This document shows positions 8,110 to 18,200 of a DNA stretch of 64,000 nucleotides, piece after piece. The stretch is from positions 439,001 through 503,000 of the forward strand of contig NZ_OY776411.1 of the NCBI RefSeq assembly GCF_963675585.1. Direction: 5' to 3'. This DNA comes from an uncultured Draconibacterium sp. Its GTDB lineage: Bacteria > Bacteroidota > Bacteroidia > Bacteroidales > Prolixibacteraceae. Position 1 is the first letter of the stretch; every line of letters begins with the position of its first letter. The notes under the pieces are model-generated. The model was given only the letters and a program-made list of their open reading frames with translations. It searched no databases and had not been told where the DNA came from. The position numbers and the translations under genes were made by a program.

Positions 8110-9849
8110 ATGAAAAACCTAATTATCACAATTTTACTGGTGACAATCTCTTTTGCTTGTTTTGCCCAAAACCAAGCACTTTTACATTTAAAATACGAAC
8201 AAAACTACACACCAACTTATTACGAGGCAATTGATATGTTTAAACTGCTGGATGGCCATTATGAAAATGCAGCACTTATTGAAAATGGATTAACCGATAG
8301 TGGTAAACCGCTTCATACGTTTATCATTAACAATGAAAAAGAGTTTAATCCTGAGAAAATAAAAAAACAGGGCAAATCGGTTTTGCTGATAAATAACGGA
8401 ATTCATGCCGGCGAACCTTGTGGAATTGATGCCAGTCTGGAATTTGCCGATAACATTCTGCGCAACAAAGACGGTTTGGCTGAAATTCTCGAGAATACAG
8501 TAATTGTCATTATCCCTGCATATAGTATTGGTGGATTATTAAATAGAAGTGCCTACAACCGTTCGGGGCAAACTACCCCTTACGAAACCGGATTTAGAGG
8601 CAATGCCGGCAACTACGACTTAAACCGCGATTTTTTAAAATGCGACTCGGAAAATGCCAAAAATTTCAATAAGCTATTTACCCTTTGGGACCCAGATGTA
8701 TTTTTAGATACGCACACCACCAACGGATCGGAACATCAGTACTCTGTTACATTAATTGCGCCGCAACCCGATATGTTTCCACCAACTCAGGAACAGTTTA
8801 TTCGCGAGAAATTACTTCCCGAATTATTCAGCAACATGAAAAAAGGCGAATATGAATTAATCCCGTATGTAAGCTGGATGTATCCCGATCCCAAACGTGG
8901 CATTAAAATGACACAGGAAACCGGCAGATATTCGTCGGGGTACGCCAATTTATTTCATTCGTATGGTATGATGACTGAAAACCATGTGTACAAAAATTAT
9001 CCCGACCGTGTAAAATCGTGTTATCAGTTTATTGAAGTACTGGCCCGTTTTACAGCAGAACACTCTTCAGAAATTATCGAAAGCAGAGAAAAAGGGATCC
9101 AGGAATCGATGGCAGCAAAAAACTACCCTATAAATTTTGAGCTTGACACAACTCAATTCAGAACCATTGAATTTAAAGGTTACGAAGTTGATGAAAAACA
9201 AATTAGTCCGGTAAGTGGTTTGCCCCGTTTCGGATACGACAAAACACAACCGTATACTGAAAACATTAAATTCTTTGACGTTTACAAACCAACCGAAGAG
9301 GTGAAAATTCCGGAATATTATATTTTACCACAAGCATGGAAATCGGTAGTTGACCAGTTGGTTCGGAATGGTATTGAATTCAGCACCCTGCCTAACGACA
9401 CAACAATTGAAGTGGAGATAGATTACATTGAAGATTACTCCAACGCTAAAATTCCGTACAACGGGCATTATTTTCACGACGAGGTTAACACTCGATCGGA
9501 GATTCAGAAAATCAGTTATTATGCCGGTGATTTGGTAATTCCTGTACGACAGAAAAAGTTAAAATACCTGATTGAAACACTTGAGCCCAAAGCACGCGAC
9601 TCATTCTTTAAATGGAACTTTTTTGACAACATTCTCGATCAGCGCGAATATTTTTCGTCGTATGGTTTTGAAGAAAATGCCTTAAAATACCTGGCAGAAC
9701 ACCCTCAATTCAAAAAAGAATTTGAAGCCAAACAAAAATCAGATCCGGAGTTTGCAAAAAACCACAGGGCTCAGCTAGCCTACATTTACAACAACACCGA
9801 GTGGGCTGAAAAAAGTTTTAAAAGATACCCTGTTGGAAAACTGTATTAA
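8110..9849 (+). CDS. Secreted M14-family zinc carboxypeptidase
   Basis: 579 residues with a signal peptide (cleavage probably after CFAQ, residue 20). The M14 zinc site is visible as HAGE (His99, Glu102) and DTH (His202), the substrate-binding NYDLNRDF lies at 168-175, and a candidate general-base glutamate is Glu290 in MMTENH. The enzyme should remove C-terminal amino acids from peptides outside the inner membrane. About 200 residues follow the catalytic domain and may form an additional beta domain. It is flanked by a palindromic repeat and a bidirectional terminator, so it is probably transcribed alone. Confidence 0.87.
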   Translation: MKNLIITILLVTISFACFAQNQALLHLKYEQNYTPTYYEAIDMFKLLDGHYENAALIENGLTDSGKPLHTFIINNEKEFNPEKIKKQGKSVLLINNGIHAGEPCGIDASLEFADNILRNKDGLAEILENTVIVIIPAYSIGGLLNRSAYNRSGQTTPYETGFRGNAGNYDLNRDFLKCDSENAKNFNKLFTLWDPDVFLDTHTTNGSEHQYSVTLIAPQPDMFPPTQEQFIREKLLPELFSNMKKGEYELIPYVSWMYPDPKRGIKMTQETGRYSSGYANLFHSYGMMTENHVYKNYPDRVKSCYQFIEVLARFTAEHSSEIIESREKGIQESMAAKNYPINFELDTTQFRTIEFKGYEVDEKQISPVSGLPRFGYDKTQPYTENIKFFDVYKPTEEVKIPEYYILPQAWKSVVDQLVRNGIEFSTLPNDTTIEVEIDYIEDYSNAKIPYNGHYFHDEVNTRSEIQKISYYAGDLVIPVRQKKLKYLIETLEPKARDSFFKWNFFDNILDQREYFSSYGFEENALKYLAEHPQFKKEFEAKQKSDPEFAKNHRAQLAYIYNNTEWAEKSFKRYPVGKLY

Positions 9850-9869
9850 CACCTTCGTTTCTGACAAAT

Positions 9870-9909
9870 AAAAAATGCCGGATTGATAATTCAGTCCGGC
9901 ATTTTTTTA
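9870..9909. terminator. Bidirectional terminator between the M14 peptidase and pyrophosphatase genes
   Basis: AAAAATGCCGGA (9871-9882) pairs perfectly with TCCGGCATTTTT (9895-9906), giving T-runs on both strands between two convergent genes. Confidence 0.9.
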
Positions 9910-9920
9910 TGAATTTAAAT

Positions 9921-10586
9921 CTACGAAAGTAATTTCCCCAGATTTGCAAATTTGTCGTTGTAATCTGCAACCGAACGTTTAATTACTTCGTGTGCTTCCT
10001 CAGCATTGTACGATCCGGCTATTTCGGTATCTTTTTCTTCGCCCGGCATATCTTTGTACGTCAAAAAGTAGTGTTCCAAACGTTGAATTACAATGGCAGG
10101 AACTTCAGAAATATCCCGAAAATGCCCGTAAACAGTATCGTTCCTGAGAACCGCAATAATTTTATCGTCGGCTTCCTTACCGTCTATCATTCTAAATCCA
10201 CCAATTGGAATCGCATTTACCAAAAGGTCGCCATGTGCAATATTTTTCTCCGTTAAAACACAAATATCAATCGGATCTCCATCTCCAATAATTCCCTGTT
10301 TACCGGTTTTTTCGCTGCAATATTCTCCTACTTTATTTCCGCAGTAAGTTTGAGGAATAAAACCGTATAAAGCGGGTACAACATTCGAATATTTTTGAGG
10401 ACGATCGATACGTAAATATCCACTGTCTTTATCAATTTCATATTTTACTGTATCCGTTGAAACCACTTCAATAAAAGCAGTTAATTCTTCCGGAGCGTTA
10501 TCACCTATAAAAACTCCGTGCCAGGGGTGCGATTTATAACGAAGTCCCATTAATCGTCCAATGGGATCCGAGATTCTATCTACCAT
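9921..10586 (-). CDS. ppa: Inorganic pyrophosphatase (family I)
   Basis: 221 residues from the ATG at 10586; the frame stays open to a TTG at 10619, but no conserved sequence lies there. It hydrolyses pyrophosphate to phosphate in the cytoplasm and pulls biosynthetic reactions forward. The family I metal site DGDPIDICVL is present, with an acidic IDGKEADDKI downstream and YGFIPQTYC upstream. It is longer than the roughly 175-residue E. coli type and resembles the extended Bacteroidota form. It faces the M14 gene tail to tail across a shared terminator. Confidence 0.92.
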   Translation of the reverse strand: MVDRISDPIGRLMGLRYKSHPWHGVFIGDNAPEELTAFIEVVSTDTVKYEIDKDSGYLRIDRPQKYSNVVPALYGFIPQTYCGNKVGEYCSEKTGKQGIIGDGDPIDICVLTEKNIAHGDLLVNAIPIGGFRMIDGKEADDKIIAVLRNDTVYGHFRDISEVPAIVIQRLEHYFLTYKDMPGEEKDTEIAGSYNAEEAHEVIKRSVADYNDKFANLGKLLS

Positions 10587-10668
10587 AATGTTAATTTTTT
10601 GTTTTACTTCTTTAACCAATAGTAATCATTAATGTTCAAACAAAGGCAGTACTTGAATTAAAATTTTA

Positions 10669-12138
10669 TCACACAAGCAAATTCTCTGCCCGATTACCTA
10701 CTTTATCAACCGCAACGACCTTTACTTCTGCCCCATCTTTTTCCAGCACAAAGGAAAAAGGTTCGCTTTTTAAAAGTTGTGGTTTGTGTTCTACCTTTCC
10801 GGCAAGTTCTCCGTCAACCAGAATTTCGTAGTGCGAAATGGGTTCCTCATCAGCCAGCGCTGATTGCCAGAGTAATTTGTCGGCTTCCATTTTCAGATCT
10901 CTTGGTGCCGAAAGATTTTCCTTTTCGATTACCTGAAAATAATTACTTTTTGGTTTTACTGATTTGGCCTGCTCCTCAATTCGTTTGCGTTCATTCGGAC
11001 TCATTCCGTCAGGCGCTATTTGGGCGGCATAATAATTCTGAACCAACTGGCATTTCATCGGATCCTCATCAATGTGACCTATTCCAATTATTAATGTATG
11101 AACACCGGGAGTTGTAAGTGAATATTCTATTAATGGTTTACTTGGCAGTTCTGGAGTGCCAATTTTTGTAAACACATCCACCGGAGTTTGCGACCAACGC
11201 GGCTCTTTGTGATACATGGCAGCATCGGCAAAAACTTTCATTCCGATTACGCCCATCCCTTTTGCTTCGGCTATTGGAATTACATTGTGCTGCATGTTCA
11301 TTTTTGTTTTATCGTTGGCGTTAATTGCAATCAGCATTCCATCCAGAATTCCGTATTCATCGCGTTGAATCATATCCATCATTGCCGGCGGATTTGCATG
11401 GCCCGAAAAGCCGATGTGCTTAATCAGCTTTTCTTTTTTAGGATTCATGCCGGTTAAATTTGTCCCATCGCGTAAATCACGCAGTGCCACCAAAGCGCCA
11501 AAGTTTCCTGCCGGATCGAGCGGAGTTTCCAAACCTTCGTACAACACATCAACCTCATCGGTATTGTGCAGTGTGTGGCAAAGTACCATATCCAAATACG
11601 CACCTTCGGGATAAAAACCTTCTCCATCGCCAAAAATCTGAGTGAGCGAGCGTTTTACATCGTCAACCGCACATTTTACATTTTCCCCGTTCGACCAGTT
11701 GTTTACGTTTTCGCGCTCGGGCCAACCCGGTTTTCCCCAACGCATTCCTGTTTTACTGGTTAACCAAATGGATTCGCGAAGTGTTTTATTGTAGTTTTCT
11801 TTGCCCGGAATTAAATTCAGCTTTTCAAAAGCCGAATGAAAATGCAACTGGCTTTTTGCATATAAATTTGAAGTGTCGAAATAATTTACACCCAGCTCAA
11901 ATGCTTTCAGAATAATAGGAACCGGATCGACATTTTCAGGTGTCCACTGTATGGAAGCCTGCCCACCTAATCCAAGAGTAGTTACGTTAAAACCTAACTT
12001 TCCAAAGGGACGTTTCATGGGCTCGGGAACCTTTTCTGTGTTACAAGCTCCTAAACTCATTGTAGAAACTGCAGCCGTTGTAGCTGCTGAAACTTTTATA
12101 AAGTCTCTTCTTGAAAACGGATATTTCTTTTGATTCAT
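10669..12138 (-). CDS. Tat-exported aldo/keto reductase family protein, probable lipoprotein
   Basis: 489 residues. The N-terminus has a twin-arginine motif SRRDFIK (9-15), a hydrophobic stretch, and LGAC (Cys32), which could be a lipobox. The aldo/keto reductase barrel runs from about 44 to 400: FGKLGF, FDTSNLY (Asp88, Tyr93), a lysine in LTSKTG (Lys129) and a histidine in LCHTLHN. The last 80 residues (LWQSALADEEPISHYEILVDG onward in part) look like a small beta-sandwich of Fn3 type added to the barrel. Substrate unknown. Export in folded form fits a cofactor-bearing enzyme, and TatC and TatA are encoded in this window (25044, 37841). Confidence 0.82.
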   Translation of the reverse strand: MNQKKYPFSRRDFIKVSAATTAAVSTMSLGACNTEKVPEPMKRPFGKLGFNVTTLGLGGQASIQWTPENVDPVPIILKAFELGVNYFDTSNLYAKSQLHFHSAFEKLNLIPGKENYNKTLRESIWLTSKTGMRWGKPGWPERENVNNWSNGENVKCAVDDVKRSLTQIFGDGEGFYPEGAYLDMVLCHTLHNTDEVDVLYEGLETPLDPAGNFGALVALRDLRDGTNLTGMNPKKEKLIKHIGFSGHANPPAMMDMIQRDEYGILDGMLIAINANDKTKMNMQHNVIPIAEAKGMGVIGMKVFADAAMYHKEPRWSQTPVDVFTKIGTPELPSKPLIEYSLTTPGVHTLIIGIGHIDEDPMKCQLVQNYYAAQIAPDGMSPNERKRIEEQAKSVKPKSNYFQVIEKENLSAPRDLKMEADKLLWQSALADEEPISHYEILVDGELAGKVEHKPQLLKSEPFSFVLEKDGAEVKVVAVDKVGNRAENLLV

Positions 12139-12204
12139 AGTTAGTTAATTTAGTTATGTATTTTTTGTGAAACTGCTAACTGTAACTGCGACTGATTACT
12201 TTCT

Positions 12205-13743
12205 TTACCCTCCCCAATTTTCGCGATCCAAACTTCTGTAGTGAATTGCTTCCGATAAATGATCGGCTTGTACTTGTTCTGCACCTTCCAAATCGGCAAT
12301 AGTCCGTGATACCTTTAAAATACGATCGTAAGCCCGGGCTGAAAGTCCCAGTCGATCCATGGCATTTTTTATTAAGTCGTGGCTTTCTTCATCCAAAACG
12401 ACATGTTCCCGGATTAACTTCGAACTCATTTGTGCATTGGCGTAAACACCCTTGTTTTCAGCAAATCGGTTTTCCTGAATTTTGCGTGCCTGCAAAACGC
12501 GTAAACGAACGGCTTCGCTGCTTTCAGACGATTCCATCTCTGAGAGTTTTTTAAATGGAACCGGAACAACTTCAAGGTGAATATCAATTCGGTCGAGCAG
12601 AGGGCCTGATATTTTGTTGAGGTACTTTTGCACCATTCCCGGAGCACAGACACACTCCTTGGTTGGATGGTTGTAATAGCCGCAGGGACATGGATTCATG
12701 GATGCCACCAGCATAAAACTGGCCGGATATTCAACAGAAAATTTTGCTCTCGAAATTGTAATATTCCGATCTTCCAGCGGTTGCCGCATTACCTCCAAAA
12801 CCGTTCGTTTAAATTCAGGAAGTTCATCGAGAAATAGTACCCCATTGTGCGCCAGCGATATTTCGCCCGGTTGCGGATAATTTCCACCTCCAACCAAAGC
12901 CACGTCTGAAATTGTATGGTGCGGACTGCGAAAGGGACGGCGTGTCATTAACGACGTTTCTTTGTCGATTTTCCCAACTACGGAATGAATTTTTGTGGTT
13001 TCCAGCGCTTCTTTTAACGAAAACGGAGGGAGCACGGTTGGAATTCGTTTTGCGAGCATGGTTTTCCCGGAACCGGGAGGGCCCACTAAAATAATATTAT
13101 GACTTCCGGCAGCTGCAATTTCAAGGGCACGTTTTACATTTTCCTGTCCTTTTACATCCGAGAAATCAAGAGGATTATTGTTTACCTGTGCATAAAACTC
13201 GGCTCGGGTATCGATAACAGTAGGTGCCAGGTTATCTTCTCCATTCAGGAAATGAATTACCTCGCTTATGTTTTCGGCACCATAAACCTTTAATGTATCG
13301 ACAACTGCAGCCTCGCGTGCGTTCTGTTTGGGCAAAATAAATCCCTCAAATCCCTCTTTTCGGGCATTTATTGCAATGGGCAAAACTCCTTTTATGGGTT
13401 GCAAAGTTCCATCGAGCGAAAGCTCACCCATTAAAACGTATTTTGAAAGTACAGAAGAATCAATCTGGTTTGAAGCCGCTAAAACCGCTGCGGCCAGTGG
13501 CAGGTCGTAGGCCGATCCTTCTTTTCGAATATCAGCTGGTGCCATGTTTATGATAATCTTTTTCTTCGGCCATTTGTAGCCATTTAAACGGAGGGCAGAT
13601 TCGATTCGTTGCTGGCTTTCTTTAACGGCACTGTCGGGCAAACCAACCAATAAAAACTTAATTCCGGTGGTAACATCAACTTCAATGGTAATGGTTGTTG
13701 CATCAATTCCAAACACTGCGCTTCCGAAGGTTTTAACTAACAT
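12205..13743 (-). CDS. YifB/ComM-family Mg chelatase-like AAA+ ATPase
   Basis: 512 residues from the ATG at 13743, where the family's MLVKTFGSAVFG start lies; the frame opens eight residues earlier. Order: N-terminal Lon-protease-like ChlI domain (to about 175), AAA+ core with Walker A GPPGSGKT (221-228) and FLDELPEF (Walker B region), a CPCGYYNHPTKECVC cysteine cluster, and the C-terminal Mg-chelatase domain. In transformable bacteria ComM is a hexameric helicase that extends heteroduplex during uptake recombination; its role in Bacteroidota is unclear. It lies between the AKR and DUF58 genes, all on the minus strand, without evident functional links. Confidence 0.92.
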   Translation of the reverse strand: MLVKTFGSAVFGIDATTITIEVDVTTGIKFLLVGLPDSAVKESQQRIESALRLNGYKWPKKKIIINMAPADIRKEGSAYDLPLAAAVLAASNQIDSSVLSKYVLMGELSLDGTLQPIKGVLPIAINARKEGFEGFILPKQNAREAAVVDTLKVYGAENISEVIHFLNGEDNLAPTVIDTRAEFYAQVNNNPLDFSDVKGQENVKRALEIAAAGSHNIILVGPPGSGKTMLAKRIPTVLPPFSLKEALETTKIHSVVGKIDKETSLMTRRPFRSPHHTISDVALVGGGNYPQPGEISLAHNGVLFLDELPEFKRTVLEVMRQPLEDRNITISRAKFSVEYPASFMLVASMNPCPCGYYNHPTKECVCAPGMVQKYLNKISGPLLDRIDIHLEVVPVPFKKLSEMESSESSEAVRLRVLQARKIQENRFAENKGVYANAQMSSKLIREHVVLDEESHDLIKNAMDRLGLSARAYDRILKVSRTIADLEGAEQVQADHLSEAIHYRSLDRENWGG

Positions 13744-13873
13744 AAACGGGGATTTAGTGATAATCATTTAAATGTAAGGAATTTACACGACAATCAAAAC
13801 CCAATCATTTGGGAAAAATTAATTCGAAATAAAAAGAGACCGGAGGAAGTGGAATAAATCAAAGGAAACTTGT

Positions 13874-14803
13874 TTAATACAGTTTCTTTCGTTTTACCAG
13901 ATAAGAGAACAAAACCTGTTGAAAATCTTTGTTGATATCGGCTTCGGCCAAATCAATCTGGTACTGGCCACATTTCACTTTTAAGTCTTCAAAATAATTT
14001 TTAACCGTAGAAACATAATGGTTTTTTACTTCCCAGGGATTAAACTTAACTACCTGCCCGCTTTCCAAATCAACAAATTTATGCGGCTGATTATTAAAAT
14101 CAAATTCGCGTTCCAAAGCATGGTCGGTAACATGAAAAAGAATAACCTCGTGTTTGTTGTAGCGCAGATGTTGCAAGGCAGAAAAAAGTTCTTCGGTTTT
14201 CGAGCTGTCCAGCATATCGCTAAAAATTATCACCAATGAGCGTTTGTGAATGTTTTCGGCAATTTGATGAAGAACCTCTGTGGTATTGGTATTTTTTCGC
14301 AGTTTTTCGTTTTCGGGTTGAATTAATTTCGATAATTCTCCGTACATAATTTCTGCATTTACTGAAGAAATTCGTGGGCTGGTATGAAATTCAATCTCAT
14401 CTGAAAAAAGGGTTAATCCAACGGCATCGCGTTGTTTGCGCATTAAATGGATGAGTGCTGCTGCCGTGTAAACCGAAAACGCAAGTTTATTCTGAAGGTG
14501 TTTTTTCCCTTTTGAATACGGGAAAAGCATTGATGAAGAAGTATCGATCACCAATTGGCAACGAAGGTTGGTTTCTTCTTCGTATTGTTTTACAAAAAGT
14601 TTGTCGGTTCGTGCAAACAATTTCCAGTCGATGTGTTTGGTCGATTCGCCATCGTTGTACAAGCGGTGTTCGGCAAATTCTACCGAAAAACCATGAAACG
14701 GGCTACGATGCAAACCGGTAATAAATCCTTCGACAACCTCGTGTGCAATAAGCCCAAGGTTATCAAACTGGTGAAACTGTTCTATGTCTAAAATATTTTT
14801 CAC
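13874..14803 (-). CDS. DUF58 domain protein
   Basis: About 309 residues. The DUF58 signature is clear: HRSPFHGFSVEFAEHRLY, GESTKHIDWKLFART and the von Willebrand-A-like DTSSSM with SDM later. Such proteins usually stand beside a MoxR AAA+ ATPase and act in stress or envelope functions; no moxR is visible within the window. I chose the GTG at 14803 (KNILDIEQ) over the GTG at 14821 because the earlier one lies inside the hairpin at 14817-14860. Either start gives the same domain. Confidence 0.85.
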   Translation of the reverse strand: MKNILDIEQFHQFDNLGLIAHEVVEGFITGLHRSPFHGFSVEFAEHRLYNDGESTKHIDWKLFARTDKLFVKQYEEETNLRCQLVIDTSSSMLFPYSKGKKHLQNKLAFSVYTAAALIHLMRKQRDAVGLTLFSDEIEFHTSPRISSVNAEIMYGELSKLIQPENEKLRKNTNTTEVLHQIAENIHKRSLVIIFSDMLDSSKTEELFSALQHLRYNKHEVILFHVTDHALEREFDFNNQPHKFVDLESGQVVKFNPWEVKNHYVSTVKNYFEDLKVKCGQYQIDLAEADINKDFQQVLFSYLVKRKKLY

Positions 14804-14816
14804 AATGCTACGAAAA

Positions 14817-14860
14817 TTCACCGGGTGACTATTTTTTACAACTCATAGTCACCCGGTGAA
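14817..14860 (-). terminator. Strong hairpin after thioredoxin gene
   Basis: TTCACCGGGTGACTAT (14817-14832) pairs perfectly with ATAGTCACCCGGTGAA (14845-14860). On the minus strand it is followed by TTTT. It lies between trxA and the DUF58 gene and covers one of the possible DUF58 start codons. Confidence 0.75.
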
Positions 14861-14881
14861 CAATTAAATCTTGAGATGATT

Positions 14882-15199
14882 TTATAAAAGTGCGTCTAAT
14901 TTTGCAGTGAATGTTGGCTTCGGTGCAGCACCAACCTGTTTGTCAACTACTTCGCCACCTTTAATAAAAAGAACAGTAGGAATGTTTCTGATTCCAAACT
15001 TCATAGCAACTTCCTGGTTGTTGTCAACATCAACTTTACCAATAACTGCTTTGCCTTCGTATTCGCCTGACATTTCCTCAACAATAGGAGCAATCATACG
15101 ACATGGGCCACACCATACTGCCCAAAAATCTATCATAACGGGTTTGTCTGAATTCATTACCAATTCTTCAAAATTGGCATCTGTAATTTCTAAAGCCAT
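14882..15199 (-). CDS. trxA: Thioredoxin
   Basis: 105 residues, the standard length, cytoplasmic. The redox centre is WCGPC (Cys30, Cys33), preceded by VMIDFWA, and the cis-proline loop is NIPTVLF. It reduces protein disulfides with electrons from thioredoxin reductase. It lies 46 bp downstream of dnaE on the same strand, but a -7 box (TAGTTTTG on the minus strand, 15237-15244) sits at the dnaE stop codon, so it probably has its own promoter. A strong terminator follows. Confidence 0.95.
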   Translation of the reverse strand: MALEITDANFEELVMNSDKPVMIDFWAVWCGPCRMIAPIVEEMSGEYEGKAVIGKVDVDNNQEVAMKFGIRNIPTVLFIKGGEVVDKQVGAAPKPTFTAKLDALL

Positions 15200-15236
15200 A
15201 ACTTATAATTTTTAAATGTTGTTCTATTTCGTTTCA

Positions 15237-15244
15237 CAAAACTA
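15237..15244 (-). promoter_or_regulatory. -7 box of trxA
   Basis: Minus-strand TAGTTTTG abuts the dnaE stop codon and lies 37 nt before the trxA ATG. No clear -33 box is seen. Confidence 0.4.
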
Positions 15245-15245
15245 G

Positions 15246-18200
15246 CTAATTAATTCTATAACTAACATCGGGTTGTTTGTCAAAAAAGCCAAGAAATTTA
15301 TCCGATGGATGTATCCTCGCTGTTCTTGAAAACATTTTAATATACATATTGTTCTCGGGATCGAAAACATTAAAATTTAGTAGGGTTTTTCCTTTGTGTA
15401 CTTCCACCAGATCTTCAAGGGTTTTTACCATCTCCTCGGTAATTACCGACAAAGGCAGATTAATGGTTATACTTTTTACATAAGCCTCGCGAACCTCTGA
15501 AAGTAACTCGATACCTGTTACTTTAAACTCGTAAAAATCGCTGTTAAAACGTGACTTTACAGATCCCCGAACCATCAGAAAAAGTCCGGCTTTACAGTAC
15601 TTACTAAAGTTTACATAGTCTTTCCCAAAGAAAAAAAGTTCTTTTGAATCGGTGTAATCAGAGAGGGTTAACGTGGCATAAGGATTTCCATTTTTCGAGG
15701 TTCCTTCACGCGCTGCAGTAACCATTCCACCAAATGTAAAATCTTTGTCTTTGTATTGTTCTATGTCATTATTGAGGTCTTTTAAAGCCGCATCCTTGGA
15801 ACAAAAATTATTAATTTCCAGGGCATAATCATCAAGGGGGTGAGCAGTTAAATAAATTCCGATCAGATTTTTTTCCTTTTCGAGCATTATAAGTTTTGCC
15901 CATTCGGAAACCTGAGGGATTGGTGGTTTTTGAATATCCTGAGCACTTCCCATGCCTCCGAACAAACTTTGCTGGGCACTTTGGGCCTCCATTTGAACAC
16001 GGTTCCCGTATCGAATTAATTTCTCGATAAAAGTAGTATTGTCATTTTCGTCGTCACCGGCAAAAAAGCAACTTCGGTTTGTTCCTTCCAAATTATCAAA
16101 AGCACCTGCCATTGCCAGTGCTTCAAGGTTTTTCTTGTTAACCGATTGCAGGTTTACATTTTCAACCAGGTCATACACTGTTTTAAACTCGCCATTGGCT
16201 TTGCGAATATCAATAACATTCTGAACCGCAGCCGAACCAACTCCTTTTATGGCTCCCATTCCAAAACGAATATCACCGTTTTTGTTTGCTGTAAACTTGA
16301 TAAAACTTTCATTAATATCCGGGCCGAATACATTCAGTTTCATCCGTTTGCACTCCGTCATCAGTTTCGTAATATCAACAATATTACTCAGGTTTCGGCT
16401 AAGGTTGGCCGCCATAAACTCTGCAGGATAATGCGCCTTTAAAAATCCGGTTTGATAAGCAATGTATGCATAACAAACCGAGTGCGACTTGTTGAAAGCG
16501 TACGATGCAAACGCTTCCCAGTCTTTCCAAATCTTCTCAATAACCTCGTCCGGTTTTTTGTCCTTGCTTTTGCATTCGTCAACAAACTGAAAATTCGCTT
16601 TACAACCTTCCACAAACTTCACTTTCAGTTTATTCATTACGGCCATAATTTTTTTACCCATTGCCTTACGAAGCGTATCCGAATCGCCTCGGGTAAAACC
16701 TGCCAATAATCTCGAAAGTAACATCACTTGCTCCTGAAATACTGTAATACCGTATGTATCATTCAGGTATTTTTCCATCATGGGCACATCGTAATCTACT
16801 TTTTGCCTGCCGTGTTTACGCGCAATGTAATCGGGAATATATTCCATTGGTCCTGGGCGGTACAAGGCATTCATTGCAACCAAATCTTCAAAACGGTTAG
16901 GTTTCAGGTCGCGAAGGTGCTTTTTCATACCATCCGATTCAAACTGGAAAATTGCTGTTGTCTCACCATGACTAAACAGTTCGAATGTCTTTTCATCTTC
17001 CATCGGAATTTTATTGATATCAATTTCAATTCCTTTTGAAAGACGGATATTCTCCAAACATTCTTTTATAATGGAAAGCGTTTTTAAACCCAGAAAATCC
17101 ATCTTCAACAAACCAATGTCCTCCACAAAGCGGCCATCGTATTGAGTTGTATACAGATTTTCTTCTTTGGTTGGCATTAAGGGAATATGATCGGAAAGCG
17201 GATCGCGTCCAATGATTACACCACAGGCATGAACACCTGTTTGCCGCACGGAACCTTCGAGAGATTCAGCAAATTTCATTGTTTGTGCGACCAATTCAAC
17301 GGGCGAATCTTTTTCCTGTTTTAGCTCCGGGCTCTCTTTAAAAGCTTTTACAAAACTCATTTTCGGAGCATCGGGAACCAACTTTGCAAGTCGATCGGCC
17401 TCAGGAAGCGGCAACTTTAAAACCCGGGCAACATCCCGTATCGATGATTTTGTTGCCATTGTTCCAAAGGTACAAATGTGGGCAACTTTATCTTGTCCGT
17501 ATTTATCGGTTACATAATCCAAAACCGCCTGGCGGCCGTCATCATCAAAGTCGATATCCACATCGGGAAGTGAAATACGATCGGGATTCAAAAAACGCTC
17601 AAACAGCAAATCATATTTAATTGGGTCGATGTTTGTAATTCCGGTACAATAGGCAACAGCTGCACCGGCAGCCGAACCACGTCCGGGTCCTACAATTACG
17701 CCATTCTCTTTTGCCCAGTTGATAAAGTCTTGTGTGATTAAGAAATAACCGGGATACCCCATTACTTTAATGGTATTCAACTCAAACTCGAGGCGTTCAA
17801 CCACAGGTTTTTCGAGCGATTCACCATAACGTTCTTTTGCGCCTTCAAATGTAAGATGCTCGAGAAACGCTGATTCAAGCTTTACCCTCAACACTTTATC
17901 GTAACCTCCCAAACGCTCAAAAGCATCGTTCCCAAATTCTTCACGAAGATGTTCTTCCGAATATTTTTCCCGAAACTCCTCTTCGGTTCCAATCTCTTCA
18001 GGAATTGGGAAAACCGGCATAATTGGAGAAGAATTGAGTTCATAACTCTCAACCTTTTCAGCTATTTCATTTGTATTTTGTAGAGCTTCGGGAACATCAA
18101 AAAACAGCTCGTTCATTTCGGCCTGCGTTTTAAACCACTCTTGTTTGGTGTAACGCATCCGGTTTGGATCGTCGAAATCTTTTCCGGTATTTAAACAAAT

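Noticed and set aside
10587..10619. Extended start (TTG) of the pyrophosphatase
   Set aside because: A TTG start with a basic, non-conserved lead; the ATG at 10586 is simpler.
14907..15215. Plus-strand frame of 102 codons over thioredoxin
   Set aside because: Antisense to a full thioredoxin with WCGPC; a shadow frame.
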